A stretch of DNA of 64,000 nucleotides from a virus. Position numbers and translations under genes: made by a program. The stretch spans positions 23,901 to 87,900 of the IMG/VR virus record IMGVR_UViG_3300010367_000378. The stretch is one strand, 5' to 3'. Under the pieces are notes generated by a model. That model saw only the letters and a program-made list of their open reading frames with translations, was not told the origin of the DNA and searched no databases. Positions 1-8,293 of this stretch are shown here, one piece after another. Positions within the stretch are counted from its first letter, which is position 1. Each line of letters begins with the position of its first letter.

Positions 1-791
1 AGGCGGCGAGCCACCGAGTCCAGCGTCTCCTTGAGGCGGCCGGCGGCCTCGGCGACGATGAACCGCTGCTGCGCCGCCGCCTTCTCGCCGCTGTTGCCCT
101 GGCTGTTGAGCAGGTCGATCAGGGCGCCGTGATCGTCGAGCACGCCCTCGCGGTCCCGTGCGAGGAGGAAGACCAGGATCTCCTCCGTCGAGCGGAAGGG
201 CTCGATCTTCACCCGCTTGTTTTCGCCCTTGGCCTTCTCGGTGAGCGTCGTCCAGAGCTTCCGGCGATCGGTGCCGGGGTCGATCTCGAAAGCGCGGCCC
301 TCGAGCACCCGGGCCAGGCGGCGGACCATCTCCTCGGTCGAGGGGATGGGGGAGTAGAGGAGGAGGTTCTGCAGGCGGACTCGCGCGCGTCCCTCCTGGT
401 TGTCGAGGCCGAGGTTGTTGGCGCTGATGATCAGGTCGATGGGCGCCGGCATCGTCTCGATCGGCGGCAGCGTGTCGAGCCCGGTGCGCTCCGGCTCCAC
501 GATCTCCCCCGTGGGCAACGACCGGAACGCGATCTTCGCGAGCGCGATCTCGAAGACGGCGTGCATCTCTCCGTGGGTGATGTCGGCGTCGGACCGGAAG
601 ACCCGGTCCTGCTGGAGGAGCTCGATCATGCGGAGGTGGTGGCTCTTTCCGCTGGCGTTCTCCCCGAGGAAGTTGTAGAGACCAGGTGCCCCCACCCGGC
701 CCAGCAGATGGTCCCCGGCGGCGGGCCCGATGTTCTTTGATCGGACGTCGCCGCCCCCCCAGACTTCGAATCCCGTTGTCTCTGTGGTCAT
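1..791 (-). CDS. P-loop ATPase, RecF/SMC-like, partial at left edge
   Basis: Reading leftward from ATG at 791, the frame stays open to the window edge (about 263 residues seen). It contains the P-loop GENASGKS near residues 43-50, preceded by LYNFL, the pattern of RecF/SMC/AAA_15 ATPases in which the Walker A motif follows an N-terminal strand. A later segment predicts helices (REGVLDDHGALIDLLNSQG) as in the start of a coiled coil. The C-terminal Walker B and signature motif lie outside the window. In phages such proteins are often partners of an SbcD-like nuclease or have recombination roles; that role is inference. It is the second gene of a short leftward unit behind the 818-1252 gene. Confidence 0.7.
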   Translation of the reverse strand, partial: MTTETTGFEVWGGGDVRSKNIGPAAGDHLLGRVGAPGLYNFLGENASGKSHHLRMIELLQQDRVFRSDADITHGEMHAVFEIALAKIAFRSLPTGEIVEPERTGLDTLPPIETMPAPIDLIISANNLGLDNQEGRARVRLQNLLLYSPIPSTEEMVRRLARVLEGRAFEIDPGTDRRKLWTTLTEKAKGENKRVKIEPFRSTEEILVFLLARDREGVLDDHGALIDLLNSQGNSGEKAAAQQRFIVAEAAGRLKETLDSVARR

Positions 792-817
792 GGTGCCTTC
801 GGCTTCCTTCCCCCCGG

Positions 818-1252
818 CTACGCCGGGACTTCTTCTGCCGGTTGTTGAAGGGTGGCAGCGGCACGGTGTCCCATCGCCACGAGACCAGCCTCAATGGTCT
901 CGGTGAGCCTCTCGGCCCGCGCGATGAGCACCAGCTTGCCAATGGCGCCGACTTTGATCCCCCGTCGGTTGGCCACCTCTACGAGTCGCGTCTTCTCGGC
1001 GAGCGGAATGTGAAACCCTCTCGAGATCCTCTCCTCCCCCGGCCCTTGAGCACCCGCGAGGGCCTGGCCGACGGTGATCGCGTCGTCGAGATCCACGCCA
1101 CGCATCAGGGCGACGAAGGCGGCCGTCTCAGACACGTGGCTGCCGCCTCTGCTTCTGATCGATGTCCGGATTTCGTCGGCCGCCGCATCGAAGCGGTCGA
1201 GGACACCCTTGGGAATCTCATCGATCCGGTAGAACTTCAGCTTCTCCGCCAT
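818..1252 (-). CDS. Hypothetical phage protein
   Basis: 144 residues from ATG at 1252, with a good ribosome binding site (AAGGAAAGGACGG) upstream. I do not recognise a family. It opens with KLKFYRIDEIPKG, and the middle and C-terminal parts are predicted helical and rich in Ala, Glu and Arg. It is the first gene of a leftward unit, divergent from the gene at 1377, and the shared intergenic region holds an inverted repeat of the phage-wide operator type. It is probably co-transcribed with the ATPase to its left. Confidence 0.6.
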   Translation of the reverse strand: MAEKLKFYRIDEIPKGVLDRFDAAADEIRTSIRSRGGSHVSETAAFVALMRGVDLDDAITVGQALAGAQGPGEERISRGFHIPLAEKTRLVEVANRRGIKVGAIGKLVLIARAERLTETIEAGLVAMGHRAAATLQQPAEEVPA

Positions 1253-1305
1253 GGTCCCGTCCTTTCCTTCTCCTCTGGGTCTCGGATGGGGGTTGATCCC
1301 CCCGG

Positions 1306-1342
1306 TTGAGATACTCTATACAAATCTATCGGGCTTGTATAG
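1306..1342. promoter_or_regulatory. Divergent promoter/operator with CTATACAA...TTGTATAG repeat
   Basis: Between divergent genes, an exact 8-bp inverted repeat CTATACAA (1316-1323) / TTGTATAG (1335-1342) is separated by 11 bp. The rightward sequence starts TTGAGATACTCTATAC, sharing ATACTCTATAC with the 13.2-kb operator. The half-sites match those of the other sites but the spacing is longer, so this may bind the regulator differently. The exact -10 boxes cannot be assigned with confidence. Confidence 0.5.
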
Positions 1343-1376
1343 ACTAACCGCAGTTGAGCCCGGAAGGAGGGGCCAG

Positions 1377-1649
1377 ATGGCGAATTCAACGGAGGAACAG
1401 CGCGTCGTGGCGTACCGGGTCGGGCAGCTTCTGATAGGCGCCCGGAATCCGGAGGAGGCGGTCGAAGGCTATCGCCTCTACACCGGCGAGAGGACGGACT
1501 CTGTCCCTGAGCCGGAGCCGGCGGACGCGTCCGCGCCCTGGCCGCCGGATGGCTCGACCCGCTTGACGATCGGGAGCCTGCTCGAGGAGGCGCTCGCGGA
1601 GAAGCCGAACCCGCCGCTGTGGCTGGCGTCGTTCGAAGATCTCCAGTAA
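1377..1649 (+). CDS. Hypothetical small phage protein
   Basis: 90 residues from ATG at 1377. The start is fixed by a near-perfect Shine-Dalgarno GGAAGGAGG at 1362-1370. No family is recognised. The N-terminal 40 residues are predicted helical (EEQRVVAYRVGQLLIGARNPEE), the centre is Pro/Glu/Asp-rich and the C terminus is again helical. It is the first gene of the long rightward operon, directly after the divergent operator region. Confidence 0.6.
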   Translation: MANSTEEQRVVAYRVGQLLIGARNPEEAVEGYRLYTGERTDSVPEPEPADASAPWPPDGSTRLTIGSLLEEALAEKPNPPLWLASFEDLQ

Positions 1650-1852
1650 AGGAAGGAGGCCAGCGTCACCCGTTCGAGGCAAACGGGGAGAGGCTGGCCG
1701 CCGAAGGCTTTGCAGTTGAGCCGGGGGGCCGGCTCTTCCACACCCTGGATGGTAGGTCCCCTGGACAGTTGGCGTCAACCGAGATTCGGGCCGTCCCCGG
1801 GGGCGCGGCTCGACATCCACGTCTATGCCCCCGGACTGCGAAAGGAGAGGCG
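1650..1852. other. Non-coding leader before the 547-residue gene
   Basis: 203 bp without a convincing gene. It holds a short near-palindrome GTTGGCGTCAAC around 1768-1779 and ends in the ribosome binding site AAAGGAGAGG (1841-1850) of the next gene. No clear sigma-70 promoter or terminator is seen. Confidence 0.35.
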
Positions 1853-3496
1853 ATGCCGAAAGAAGGCGATCGCAAGACGTCCAAGGGCCTGCTCAAGGCC
1901 AGGGACAAGACCGAGGACATCATGGCTACCCTGGCCAACATCGACGCCGAGTCGGACATGGTGGCCACCGAGGTCCGGCGCTCCCGGGGCCTGGCCGCCG
2001 CGATGAAGAAGCAGCTCTTCCGGCTCGACGAGGTGATCCAGCACGAAGCGCAGGGCCGGACCGCGCCGCAGATGAGCCTCGAGGAGGTCCTGCAAGGGGC
2101 GTTCGTCAACATGCCCGGGCTGCGCGATGACGAACGGGCGGCGATCCGCGCCGCGGCGAAGCGGGGCGAGGAGATGCCCGACGATCCGGACGAGGAGGAA
2201 GAGGAGGACGGCGAGGAGGATGGTGGCCGGCCGCCGCGGCCGAGCCGCTCCCCGTCAGCCGACAACGCCGAGGTCTTCTTCGCAGCGCCGGCGGTGGTGG
2301 CGGAAGCGCTCGCCGCCGCCGGCCGGCCTATCCCCGAGACGTTTATCTCGATTTGGCCGGGGGACGCTCGCTCCTCGGCCCTTGCCTGGGCGCGGAAGAA
2401 GCAGGAGGGGGGCGACCCTCCGCAGCCGCCCGTGCTCCAGAAGCGCTACCTCGAGGACCTCGACCTTTCCGCTCCCGGGGAGGGCCGGCGCGAGCTCGCC
2501 GGCTGGATGCGCCTCCCCCTGGCCCTGGGTGACGACGAGGAGGCCTGGGCGATCCTCGGCGAGTGGATGGTGACGGCTCACCGCCGCGATCGCGGCGAGC
2601 GCGGCGTCCACATGGTCGAGCTGCCGGACATCATGCTCCCGAGCGTCGAGTTGCTGGCCGAGGTGAAGCAGTCGATCTGCACGTTCCACGGCAACCGCCT
2701 GCAGGTGGTGGAGCGCTTCCTTCCCCAGGGGCTTCTCGCCGCGGCGAGGGTGGGCTTCTCGATCGACACGCTGCTCGCGGCCTCCGAGCTCACTCTGGGT
2801 GACGACGGCGAGCTGGTGACCGGCCGGCCGGATCTGGTCGACCCTCCGGAGCGGCTCATGATCCGCGCCCGGCACGTGCTCGATCGCGGCGGCAACTTGC
2901 CGCAGCAGGGCGAGGGCGGCGAGGCTGAAGGAGAGGAGTCGGCTGCCGCTCCCGAGGAGGAGCCGAGGGTTTCCTACCGCGAGGCCAGGATCGCCGACCT
3001 CCGGGTCCCCTTCGTCGACGATGAGGAGGGCGTCCTCCCGGTGGTGCTGAGGTTCTCCGGCGAGAAGCGCTTGCCCGAACAGATCACCGGCGTGGCGCTC
3101 CTCGAGGTCGGCGGAACCTACGAAGGGGTCCGCGACAACTCGGCCCTCACCTACCTCGAGGACCCGGTCATCCTGGCGAGGGTCGCCGAGTCCTACGGCA
3201 GCCTCATGAGCTGGGAGGAGGCGCAGGCCGCCGGCCAGGAGGAGCCCGATGTCGAGGAGGAGGGTCTCGACCAAGAGCCGGCGGAGGTGGTGGAGGAGCC
3301 GACGGCCGAGGAGCGAGAGCAGCTCGACGAGGAGACGGTGGCCGAAGAAGCACCGCCGCCGGTGCCGGGCCCGAACCCCTGGGCCGGGACCGAAGGCGCC
3401 GAGGCTTGGGAAGGGCAGGGTGAGGAGGAGGTCGAGCCCCAGCCGGTCGAGCCCACCCCGATCACTCGGCCGCGGCGGCGCCGGGGGGCCATCTAA
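1853..3496 (+). CDS. Hypothetical phage protein with acidic regions
   Basis: 547 residues from ATG at 1853, chosen because AAAGGAGAGG lies just upstream; the open frame extends further 5' but without a start signal. Not recognised. The layout is: a helical N-terminal third (to about residue 105), an acidic linker of Asp/Glu runs near residues 105-125, a folded-looking middle (LELAGWMRLPL to ASELTLG region), and a long Glu-rich tail from about residue 470 ending in a basic cap (RPRRRRGAI). The basic end after a polyacidic tail could bind nucleic acid. Followed 3 bp later by the RecU-like gene, so probably in the same operon and possibly in DNA processing; this is inference only. Confidence 0.6.
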   Translation: MPKEGDRKTSKGLLKARDKTEDIMATLANIDAESDMVATEVRRSRGLAAAMKKQLFRLDEVIQHEAQGRTAPQMSLEEVLQGAFVNMPGLRDDERAAIRAAAKRGEEMPDDPDEEEEEDGEEDGGRPPRPSRSPSADNAEVFFAAPAVVAEALAAAGRPIPETFISIWPGDARSSALAWARKKQEGGDPPQPPVLQKRYLEDLDLSAPGEGRRELAGWMRLPLALGDDEEAWAILGEWMVTAHRRDRGERGVHMVELPDIMLPSVELLAEVKQSICTFHGNRLQVVERFLPQGLLAAARVGFSIDTLLAASELTLGDDGELVTGRPDLVDPPERLMIRARHVLDRGGNLPQQGEGGEAEGEESAAAPEEEPRVSYREARIADLRVPFVDDEEGVLPVVLRFSGEKRLPEQITGVALLEVGGTYEGVRDNSALTYLEDPVILARVAESYGSLMSWEEAQAAGQEEPDVEEEGLDQEPAEVVEEPTAEEREQLDEETVAEEAPPPVPGPNPWAGTEGAEAWEGQGEEEVEPQPVEPTPITRPRRRRGAI

Positions 3497-3499
3497 CCC

Positions 3500-4255
3500 A
3501 TGGCCACCGGGAAGAAGCGGGAACGGCCAGGCGAAGACTTCGAGGCGCAATTTCTGGCCTCGGTGCCTCGAGGGGTCTACCGGCGCAAGCTGCGGACCCC
3601 TACGCCACCGGCCTATGAGGCGCCGCGGCTGGTGAGCCTGGTGGAGGAGCTCTGCCAGCGGCTCCGTGAGCCGGCACCGGACTGGGTCAAGTCGGCCCTG
3701 CGCTGGGTCCGGTTCACCTCCAAGGCGGGATACGACATCCTCCTGGCCGTTCCCGCTCCCTTCTCTGCCGGCGCCATCGACCTGCAGGACCACCTCGGGC
3801 GTTCCGCGCCGCTCAAGGTGCAGCCGGTGATCACCTTCGCTCTGGAGCTCAAGAGCGTGGACGGGATCTCTCTCCCCTTCAGCAACGTCGAGCCCAACCA
3901 GGAGAAGGCGCTGCGCGAGGCAGCGGACGAAGGACTGCTCGCGGGCTTCGTGATCGAGTTCCGGAAGGCGGGCGAGGTGTGGTTCGTGCCGATCGGCGCC
4001 TGGACCGAGATCCGGGCGGTGACCGACCGCGCGAGCCTCCCCCTCGAGGCCGCCCGCCGGGTAGGCATGGAGATCCTGCCCGACCCCTACCGCGGCACCA
4101 GCCGCGCCTATTGGAACGTCACCGAGTGGCTCGTCCGGTGCGGAGGACTGATCCCGGACCGACCCAAGAAGAAGCGGGGGCAGAAGGATGCTCCCGCGCC
4201 GAAGGCAAGACCGTCAACGACCGCGGGCCCGGTGGTCCGCGGCCTATTCGACTAG
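3500..4255 (+). CDS. RecU-like Holliday junction resolvase
   Basis: 251 residues. The N-terminal GEDFEAQFLASVP followed by a basic YRRKL element matches the RecU start (G..FE..f..s.P). The PD-(D/E)XK core is visible: Asp79 in GYDILL, Glu116 and Lys118 in ALELKS, and Gln134 in NQEKAL, after a SLPFSN element typical of RecU. The family cleaves four-way junctions, here probably to resolve recombination or replication intermediates before packaging. The last 30 residues are a basic, Pro/Ala-rich extension beyond the usual fold. It is 3 bp after the previous gene and 9 bp before the next. Confidence 0.75.
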   Translation: MATGKKRERPGEDFEAQFLASVPRGVYRRKLRTPTPPAYEAPRLVSLVEELCQRLREPAPDWVKSALRWVRFTSKAGYDILLAVPAPFSAGAIDLQDHLGRSAPLKVQPVITFALELKSVDGISLPFSNVEPNQEKALREAADEGLLAGFVIEFRKAGEVWFVPIGAWTEIRAVTDRASLPLEAARRVGMEILPDPYRGTSRAYWNVTEWLVRCGGLIPDRPKKKRGQKDAPAPKARPSTTAGPVVRGLFD

Positions 4256-4264
4256 GGGGGCAAC

Positions 4265-4984
4265 ATGCGACATGCGAGAGACGACTACAACCGTATCCAA
4301 GACCCGGCCGCGCATCCCGACGTTCACATCCACCGCTTCCTCGGCGAGCTCGCCGACGCCTTCGAGTCCGAGAACCGGCAGGAGGCGATCCTCTCGGCGG
4401 TGGTGGGCTTCTTCGGGGTGAACCCTGCGCGCGCCGAGCAGCGCCTGGCGGTGGCTCGGGCCTTCGCAGCCCGGGCGATCCTGGGGGAGACCTCCACGGC
4501 CTTCGGCAACGACGAGCCGGTCTTCCTGATCAGGGGTCAGGACATCTGCGCGCCGGCGGCGATCGCCACCTACGCCGAGATGGCGCGCCTGGCCGGTTCG
4601 GCGGAGATCGCGGACCGCGCGGCCGAGTGGGCAGATCGCGTCCGGGCCTGGCAGGCCTCGCCCGAGGGCCGCATCCGCCGTCCGGACCTGCCGTTCGAAG
4701 GTGAGCACCGCGGTTCCAGAGCGGTCCCTCCGCCGGCGCCGGCGGCCTCGCTCGACGAGGATGCCAAGGAGCGGGTCGAGGCGCTGGTGCTCGGCTACGA
4801 TCCCTTCGACGCCGACGGCAAGGAGATCCTGTCCCGGCGGACGATCTTCGAGGGCGGCCGGTGGCTGGCCCGCTACGGGCTCCAGGACGAGGGCGAGCCG
4901 GTCCTCGTCTATGAGGTGTTCATCGCAAGCAACGGCGCCGGCATCAACGACACCGGCCTCGATCTGCGGAGGGTGGACCGGTGA
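4265..4984 (+). CDS. Conserved phage hypothetical (IPEDEPVF/RGQD type)
   Basis: 239 residues. The opening DDYNRIQDP and the motif EPVFLIRGQD followed by PAAIATYAEMARLAG are those of a small protein widespread in tailed phages, whose function is not known. Here that module (about residues 75-130) is flanked by an N-terminal helical segment and a C-terminal segment (residues 160-239) with FDADGKEILSRRTIFEG. It may therefore be a fusion of two or three small phage modules. It overlaps the next gene in a GTGA junction, showing translational coupling. Confidence 0.6.
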   Translation: MRHARDDYNRIQDPAAHPDVHIHRFLGELADAFESENRQEAILSAVVGFFGVNPARAEQRLAVARAFAARAILGETSTAFGNDEPVFLIRGQDICAPAAIATYAEMARLAGSAEIADRAAEWADRVRAWQASPEGRIRRPDLPFEGEHRGSRAVPPPAPAASLDEDAKERVEALVLGYDPFDADGKEILSRRTIFEGGRWLARYGLQDEGEPVLVYEVFIASNGAGINDTGLDLRRVDR

Positions 4985-5322
4985 TCGGCCTCGAGGACTC
5001 CACCGGCACCCTCGGCATCCTCAACGTCGGCGCCGGCGACCTGAAGCTCGACCTCGGGCCCGGCGTTCCGGACGAGCAGCGCGCCACCGCGGCGAAGATG
5101 GTGGAGGACCTGCTGCGCAACGGCTACTCGATCATGGTCGAGATGCCGGATGGCACCTGCAGCCGGGCCACGGCGTTCGACCCCGCCGCTCTCGCCTACG
5201 TGATCTCGGAGCCCAAGCCCGCCGGCCGCCGCCGGGGAAGGCCTCGCAAGGCGACCCCGACGGCGATGGTTCCGGCGGCCACCACCAGAGCGACCGCTGT
5301 CGCTCGCTCGGCGGGAGGGTGA
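4981..5322 (+). CDS. Hypothetical protein with AT-hook-like tail
   Basis: 113 residues from GTG at 4981, overlapping the upstream stop by 4 bp. The first 78 residues look like a small alpha/beta domain (LKLDLGPGVP, then a helix, then YSIMVEMPDG). The tail contains RRRGRPRK, an AT-hook-like basic motif that can bind the DNA minor groove, followed by a low-complexity Ala/Thr stretch. Function unknown. Confidence 0.55.
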   Translation: MIGLEDSTGTLGILNVGAGDLKLDLGPGVPDEQRATAAKMVEDLLRNGYSIMVEMPDGTCSRATAFDPAALAYVISEPKPAGRRRGRPRKATPTAMVPAATTRATAVARSAGG

Positions 5323-5324
5323 TC

Positions 5325-6077
5325 ATGCCGCCGGTCACCTGGGAAGAAGCGGTCGCAACGATCCAGACGGCGGCGATCGAGATGGGCGAGCTCGCCGGAG
5401 TTCCGATTCCTGTTCACGACCACCGGATTGCTATGGCCGAAGGTCACCGCCGGGCCCGGGACTGGGAGGGAGCTACGTTGGGGGTCACCGAGCCCTCCCT
5501 CCGGGTTTGCTCCTCTACGGACGTCGACGAGCAACTGCAGGTCCGGAACACCTGGTGGTCGGCGCGGCTCAAGACCACGATCACGATTCTCTGGCACGGC
5601 AAGCCCGGGGCGCCGGGCTTCAAGGTCGAGAGTGTCTACAACCGCTGGGGGGTCCATCTCGACGGGCTGAACCGCTGGCGCATGCTGCTCGACACGATGC
5701 ACGCGGGTCTCCAGACCTGGGATCTCGAAGCCGAGGCGCGCGCCATGATGCTGCTGGGTGGGCTGGTGAGCGAGCACCAGATGAAGAGCTATTGCCTGAC
5801 CGGCTGCTTCATGGAGAGCTCGCGGCGGAGCCGAGCCGTGTACCTCTTCCGCCGGCTGCGGCCGACGGTGGTCCTTCTCCCCGGTTCCGAAGGCAGCTAT
5901 CACCCCTCCTGCACGCTCTGCTTGCACCCGCTCGCCTACTACCACGGCACCTTCGCCGGCGCCATGGTCCCCACCGACGAGGTGGTGGCCCACCTCCTCC
6001 TGATGCGCGGCGATGAGCCCGGCTTCTGGCGGCGGGCCAACCAGCACTCGATCGACCGGAAGGAGGCGGGACTGTGA
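5325..6077 (+). CDS. Conserved phage hypothetical protein
   Basis: 250 residues from ATG at 5325; GTG at 5319 is an in-frame alternative, but GGGAGGG spacing favours ATG. The C terminus VPTDEVVAHLLLMRGDEPGFWRR resembles a phage protein of unknown function that I have seen in other siphoviruses. It carries a CTLC pair. The central part, WWSARLKTTITILWHGKPG, looks like a beta-rich core. It overlaps the LAGLIDADG gene by 4 bp. Confidence 0.55.
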   Translation: MPPVTWEEAVATIQTAAIEMGELAGVPIPVHDHRIAMAEGHRRARDWEGATLGVTEPSLRVCSSTDVDEQLQVRNTWWSARLKTTITILWHGKPGAPGFKVESVYNRWGVHLDGLNRWRMLLDTMHAGLQTWDLEAEARAMMLLGGLVSEHQMKSYCLTGCFMESSRRSRAVYLFRRLRPTVVLLPGSEGSYHPSCTLCLHPLAYYHGTFAGAMVPTDEVVAHLLLMRGDEPGFWRRANQHSIDRKEAGL

Positions 6078-6514
6078 TCTCGGACGTGGACCTGATCTGG
6101 GCGGCCGGCCTCTTCGAGGGTGAGGGCACGATCACGCTCGCCGTCCGAAATCAGGACGAGACCTACAGACTGTTGGTCATCGTGGGAAACACCGACCGCC
6201 AGATCCTGGACTTTTTTCAGGAGCGATGGCCAGGGTGGCTCCAGCCCGCCTACGGCAAGCGCCCCAGACGGCAGCCGGCGTGGACTTGGACGCTCGCGGC
6301 GGGCAAGGCCGAGGCCTTCCTCCGAGCGATTGAACCCTACCTGCGCACCGACCGGGTGAAGGACAAGCTGCGTCTCGCCCTGGAGTTCCGTTCTTTTCAG
6401 ACCACCAAGAAGCGGGAGTGGGGCCGGCCTGAGTATCGAGCCAGGCAGCGGAAGCTTTACGCCGCCATGCGGGTGCTCAACCGGCGAGGCATCCCCGAGG
6501 AGGCAGCGGCATGA
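6074..6514 (+). CDS. LAGLIDADG-like homing endonuclease
   Basis: 146 residues from GTG at 6074. Residues 7-18 read LIWAAGLFEGEG, the dodecapeptide of LAGLIDADG nucleases with the acidic residue (Glu15/Glu17) in the metal-binding position; strands (TITLAVRN) and helices follow as in the single-motif, dimeric class. Such proteins cut double-stranded DNA to spread themselves. Unusually, it is not in an intron or a gap: it overlaps both neighbours by 4 bp, so it is translated as part of the operon. Confidence 0.7.
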   Translation: MISDVDLIWAAGLFEGEGTITLAVRNQDETYRLLVIVGNTDRQILDFFQERWPGWLQPAYGKRPRRQPAWTWTLAAGKAEAFLRAIEPYLRTDRVKDKLRLALEFRSFQTTKKREWGRPEYRARQRKLYAAMRVLNRRGIPEEAAA

Positions 6515-8280
6515 AGAGCCGGGATCTGAAGGTTTCTGAAGACCTCTCATTGCCTATGGAGGCGGTGACGGAGACGTTCGCGCTCCTCGCTGTCAAGGGG
6601 GCAGGCAAGACCAATGCTGGACGCGTCATGGCGGAGGAGATGTTCGCCGCCGGCGCGCCATTCGTCGTCATCGACCCGGTGGGCTCCTGGTGGGGCCTCC
6701 GCGCCGGCCGCGAGCCCGGTGACCCGGGGCTCCCCATCCCGATCTTTGGCGGCCGTCACGGAGATGTTCCCCTGGAGCGCGGCGGAGGGACCGTCATCGC
6801 GGACCTGGTCGTAGACCAGAGGGTCTCCTGCGTCATCGACCTCTCCGACTTCGAGAACGAGGCGCCCAAGAAACAGTTCCTCCTCGATTTTTCCCGGCGC
6901 CTCTACCACCGCAACACCGAGCCGCTTCACCTCTTCCTCGAAGAGGCCGACGACTACGTGCCCCAGACGATGCGGGGGGCGACTTCCGAGAAGGGGGTCG
7001 AGCCTCAGCTCCTGCGCGCGATGGAGAACATCGTTCGCCGCGGCCGGGCCCGCGGGTTGGGAATCACGATGATCACCCAGCGCAGCGCCTCGATCAACAA
7101 GAGCGTCCTGACCCAGGCGGGAACCCTGATCGCCATGCAGGCGACGTCTCCCCAGGACCGGAAGGCGATTGAAGACTGGGTCAAGTATCACGGCGAGAAG
7201 GAAGAGATTCTGGCCTCCCTCTCCTCGCTCAACAAGGGAGAGGCATGGATCTGGTCCCCCCTCTTCCTCGGTAAGACGGTCCGCATCAGGTTCCGCCTCT
7301 CGCATACCTTCGATTCGGGCCAGACCCCTCGCCTGCGCAAGAGCGCCGCGACTCAGCGGGCGGCGACCCTGGCGGACGTCAACCTGGAGCAGATCCGCTC
7401 CAAGATGGCAGAGACGATCGAGAAGGCGAAGGCCGATGACCCCAAGGAGCTCCGGGCCCGCATCAGGGAGCTGGAGGCGCAGGCCTCCCGGGACCGGCGC
7501 CGAATCGAGACGCTGGAGCGGCAGCTCGAGGCGGTGCCGAAGAAGCAGCCCGGCCGGCCGGCGGGGCCGCTCCACCCCGGCACCATCCACGACCTGGAGA
7601 TGCGAGGCCGAGCGATGCAGAACCTCGGCCGGGAGCTCGAGGAGAGGGGCAAGGATCTCGAAGGCCTGGCTGGCCGCCTCCGGAAGGAAACCGCGTCGGC
7701 TGAAGGTACGCCCCCTGCTGCTGCGCCCGCCTCAGCGCCCGCTGCGCCATCTCCACGGCCGGCTCCTCCTCCACCTCGATCCTCACCCCCGCTGCTCCCC
7801 CGCGGGGACGGCGCCAAGCTCGGCAAGTGCGAGATCGCGGTCCTCGGCGTGCTCGCCCAGAATCCGGACGGCGCCGACAAGGGGAAGCTCTCGCTCCTCG
7901 CCGGCTACCGCTACAGCGGGGGGTTCCGCAACTCCCTGAGCTCCCTCCGCTCGAGCGGCCTGATCGTCGGCGGCAACGAGGAGGTGATGAAGATCACCGA
8001 CGCGGGGCTGGCCGCGGCCGACGGGCTCTACGACGAGCTGCCGCGTGGCGAGGAGCTGGTGGCCTACTGGCTCAACCACCCCTCCCTGGGCAAAGCGGAG
8101 CGCGCCGTTCTGCGGACGCTGATCGACCGCGGCCCGATGAACGGCCAGGACCTCGCGGCTGCCACCGGCTATGGGTACAGCGGGGGGTTCCGCAACGCGC
8201 TGTCTGCGCTTCGGACCGCCGGGCTGCTGCTGGGGAAGAACACGGAGACGATGTCCGTCAACCCGGACCTTCTAGCCTAG
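6511..8280 (+). CDS. HerA/FtsK-like ATPase with two winged-helix repeats
   Basis: 589 residues. Walker A is GAGKTNAG (residues 30-37) and Walker B is LHLFLEEAD (about 139-147), followed by GRARGLGITMITQR (sensor region), the arrangement of HerA/DUF87-type DNA translocases. A coiled-coil arm (about 300-400) and a Pro/Ala/Ser linker lead to two copies of a winged-helix-like unit of about 75 residues. The repeats contain YRYSGGFRNSLSSLRSSGL and YGYSGGFRNALSALRTAGL. Members usually work with the NurA nuclease, or act alone as plasmid or phage motors; a partner nuclease is not obvious here. The duplicated DNA-binding tail is unusual. Confidence 0.7.
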   Translation: MKSRDLKVSEDLSLPMEAVTETFALLAVKGAGKTNAGRVMAEEMFAAGAPFVVIDPVGSWWGLRAGREPGDPGLPIPIFGGRHGDVPLERGGGTVIADLVVDQRVSCVIDLSDFENEAPKKQFLLDFSRRLYHRNTEPLHLFLEEADDYVPQTMRGATSEKGVEPQLLRAMENIVRRGRARGLGITMITQRSASINKSVLTQAGTLIAMQATSPQDRKAIEDWVKYHGEKEEILASLSSLNKGEAWIWSPLFLGKTVRIRFRLSHTFDSGQTPRLRKSAATQRAATLADVNLEQIRSKMAETIEKAKADDPKELRARIRELEAQASRDRRRIETLERQLEAVPKKQPGRPAGPLHPGTIHDLEMRGRAMQNLGRELEERGKDLEGLAGRLRKETASAEGTPPAAAPASAPAAPSPRPAPPPPRSSPPLLPRGDGAKLGKCEIAVLGVLAQNPDGADKGKLSLLAGYRYSGGFRNSLSSLRSSGLIVGGNEEVMKITDAGLAAADGLYDELPRGEELVAYWLNHPSLGKAERAVLRTLIDRGPMNGQDLAAATGYGYSGGFRNALSALRTAGLLLGKNTETMSVNPDLLA

Positions 8281-8293
8281 AAAGGATTTATTC

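Noticed and set aside
2255-3793. Long minus-strand frame (512 codons) antisense to the 547-residue gene
   Set aside because: Composition and lack of start signals mark it as a shadow; the plus-strand gene is in the operon with good ribosome binding sites.
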